Below are positions 12,103 to 12,905 of a stretch of DNA of 12,905 bases, piece by piece. This stretch comes from Candidatus Heimdallarchaeota archaeon (GTDB taxonomy: Archaea > Asgardarchaeota > Heimdallarchaeia > Heimdallarchaeales > Heimdallarchaeaceae). The translations under genes were made by a program, and so were the position numbers. Every line of letters begins with the position of its first letter. The first letter of the stretch is position 1. The stretch covers positions 1-12,905 of the forward strand of contig JAEOTK010000107.1 of assembly GCA_016839875.1 (NCBI GenBank), written 5' to 3'. The notes under the pieces are model-generated. The model made no database searches and had not been told where the DNA came from. It worked only from the letters and a program-made list of their open reading frames with translations.

Positions 12103-12897
12103 ATGAGTGAAGGTTTTTGTCTCGATGAATGTCCGCACTACTATGAAGAGTTTATAAGAGAAGTAAATTATGCACGACCTTTCAGAAAACAACTTTATGA
12201 ATCAATAAATTTGAGAAAAGCAAAACGAGTTTTGGAAATTGGTTCTAGAATTGGGCTTGTTAGTCAAGAACTTAGAGAATTTTCTGATGCCCAAATTACC
12301 GCAATAGATTCAGATCACATGATGGTTGCTGAAGCTTCTGATAATGTCAAAGGTGTTGAGTTTTTTAGATCTAGTGAAGATAAACTAACAATGAGAGATG
12401 ATTCATTTGATATAGTATTTTGTCATTATTTCTTCCTCTGGAAACCTAAACCTTTTGCTTCTTTAATGGAAATGATTAGAGTATGTAAAACAGATGGTTA
12501 CATTGTTGCTCTAGCAGAACCTGACTATGGAGGGTGGATTGAACATCCAAATCTAGGTCTAGGTGAATATCACAGAAAAGTTATCGAACAACATGGTGGA
12601 AATCCCAGTTTAGGAAGGTCTTTGCAGTCGATCTTTTCTTCTGCTGGTTTAGAGACAAAGAATTACATTAATTCAAGAATTTGGGATAAAGAGGAGTTAG
12701 AAAATAATATTGTCAATGAATGGTTCAATATCAGGAAAGAAGAACTCATTACAGAGGAAGAATATAATTCTAAAGTTGAAGAAGAGCAAAAGCTGATTGC
12801 AGATAATTTAAGAATAATAGCTCTTCCAATATTTACAGCTGTTGGGAAGAAAATTGTAATTCCAGAACGTGTTATAGATCCTTATGATGATCCTTAA
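12103..12897 (+). CDS. Class I SAM-dependent methyltransferase
   Basis: This 264-residue cytoplasmic protein has a Rossmann-fold methyltransferase core. Motif I is RVLEIGSRIGLVS (42-54), the acidic residue ending strand 2 is Asp69 (ITAIDSDHMMV), a motif III-like segment is SEDKLTMRDDSFDIVF (91-106), and strand 5 gives IVALAEPDYGGWIEHP (134-149). Motif I has Arg49 where the second glycine of the usual E/D-x-G-x-G-x-G is expected. The C-terminal part (about 190-264) is helical and charged and probably shapes the substrate site. The overall look is of the UbiE/COQ5-like Methyltransf_11 group, acting on an unknown small molecule. It has its own promoter region, divergent from the cupin, and its stop lies 8 bases from the window end. 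Confidence 0.8.
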   Translation: MSEGFCLDECPHYYEEFIREVNYARPFRKQLYESINLRKAKRVLEIGSRIGLVSQELREFSDAQITAIDSDHMMVAEASDNVKGVEFFRSSEDKLTMRDDSFDIVFCHYFFLWKPKPFASLMEMIRVCKTDGYIVALAEPDYGGWIEHPNLGLGEYHRKVIEQHGGNPSLGRSLQSIFSSAGLETKNYINSRIWDKEELENNIVNEWFNIRKEELITEEEYNSKVEEEQKLIADNLRIIALPIFTAVGKKIVIPERVIDPYDDP

Positions 12898-12905
12898 TTC
12901 TTTCA

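Overview
The window looks like a piece of an AT-rich archaeal chromosome, with roughly one third G+C by eye. The evidence is both regulatory and genic. Several genes have a TATA-like box about 23-27 bases before an ATG, which is the leaderless layout of archaeal promoters. The genes include a UPF0282-type metallo-beta-lactamase-fold protein, a short archaeal-type TrmO, an F420-type luciferase-like oxidoreductase, a TPR protein ending in a longin/roadblock-like domain, and a membrane-anchored RING-like zinc protein. The last two suggest an Asgard archaeon, perhaps near the Heimdallarchaeia. That is inference from family flavour; there is no marker gene here to prove it.

Layout. 33-2255 (+): TrmO (tRNA A37 N6-methylation), then a two-gene unit of a sugar-nucleotide pyrophosphorylase and a membrane-anchored thioredoxin-like protein. 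2264-4579 (-): a six-span membrane protein, preceded on the same strand by a two-span membrane protein with a long acidic repetitive tail; neither has a recognisable family. 4671-9025 (+): UPF0282 metallohydrolase, TPR/longin-like protein, threonine synthase. 9157-10104 (-): F420-type oxidoreductase. 10196-11624 (+): two small membrane-anchored zinc proteins, one with a zinc ribbon and one with a zinc ribbon plus a RING-like finger. 11630-11974 (-): a cupin. 12103-12897 (+): a SAM-dependent methyltransferase. The window begins 32 bases before the trmO start and ends just after the methyltransferase stop. No rRNA, tRNA, CRISPR array or mobile element is visible, and no gap between genes exceeds about 150 bases.

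Expression logic. Genes with their own promoter tend to start at or near the transcription start (trmO, the two minus-strand membrane proteins, the metallohydrolase, the oxidoreductase, the zinc-ribbon protein). The internal gene of the 531-2255 unit and a few leadered genes carry Shine-Dalgarno-like motifs (AGGTGA before a TTG start; GGAGGAGTG before the RING-like gene). I used this to pick starts at 3007, 4579, 10196 and 11974 instead of longer GTG/TTG alternatives.

The most interesting items are the adjacent membrane-anchored zinc proteins (10196-11624), the TPR-longin-like fusion, the unknown membrane pair on the minus strand, and the sugar-nucleotide enzyme coupled to a sequon-rich extracytoplasmic thioredoxin-like domain. 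No complete new system can be demonstrated from this window alone: there is no ubiquitin-like protein, E1, E2, small GTPase or oligosaccharyltransferase here.
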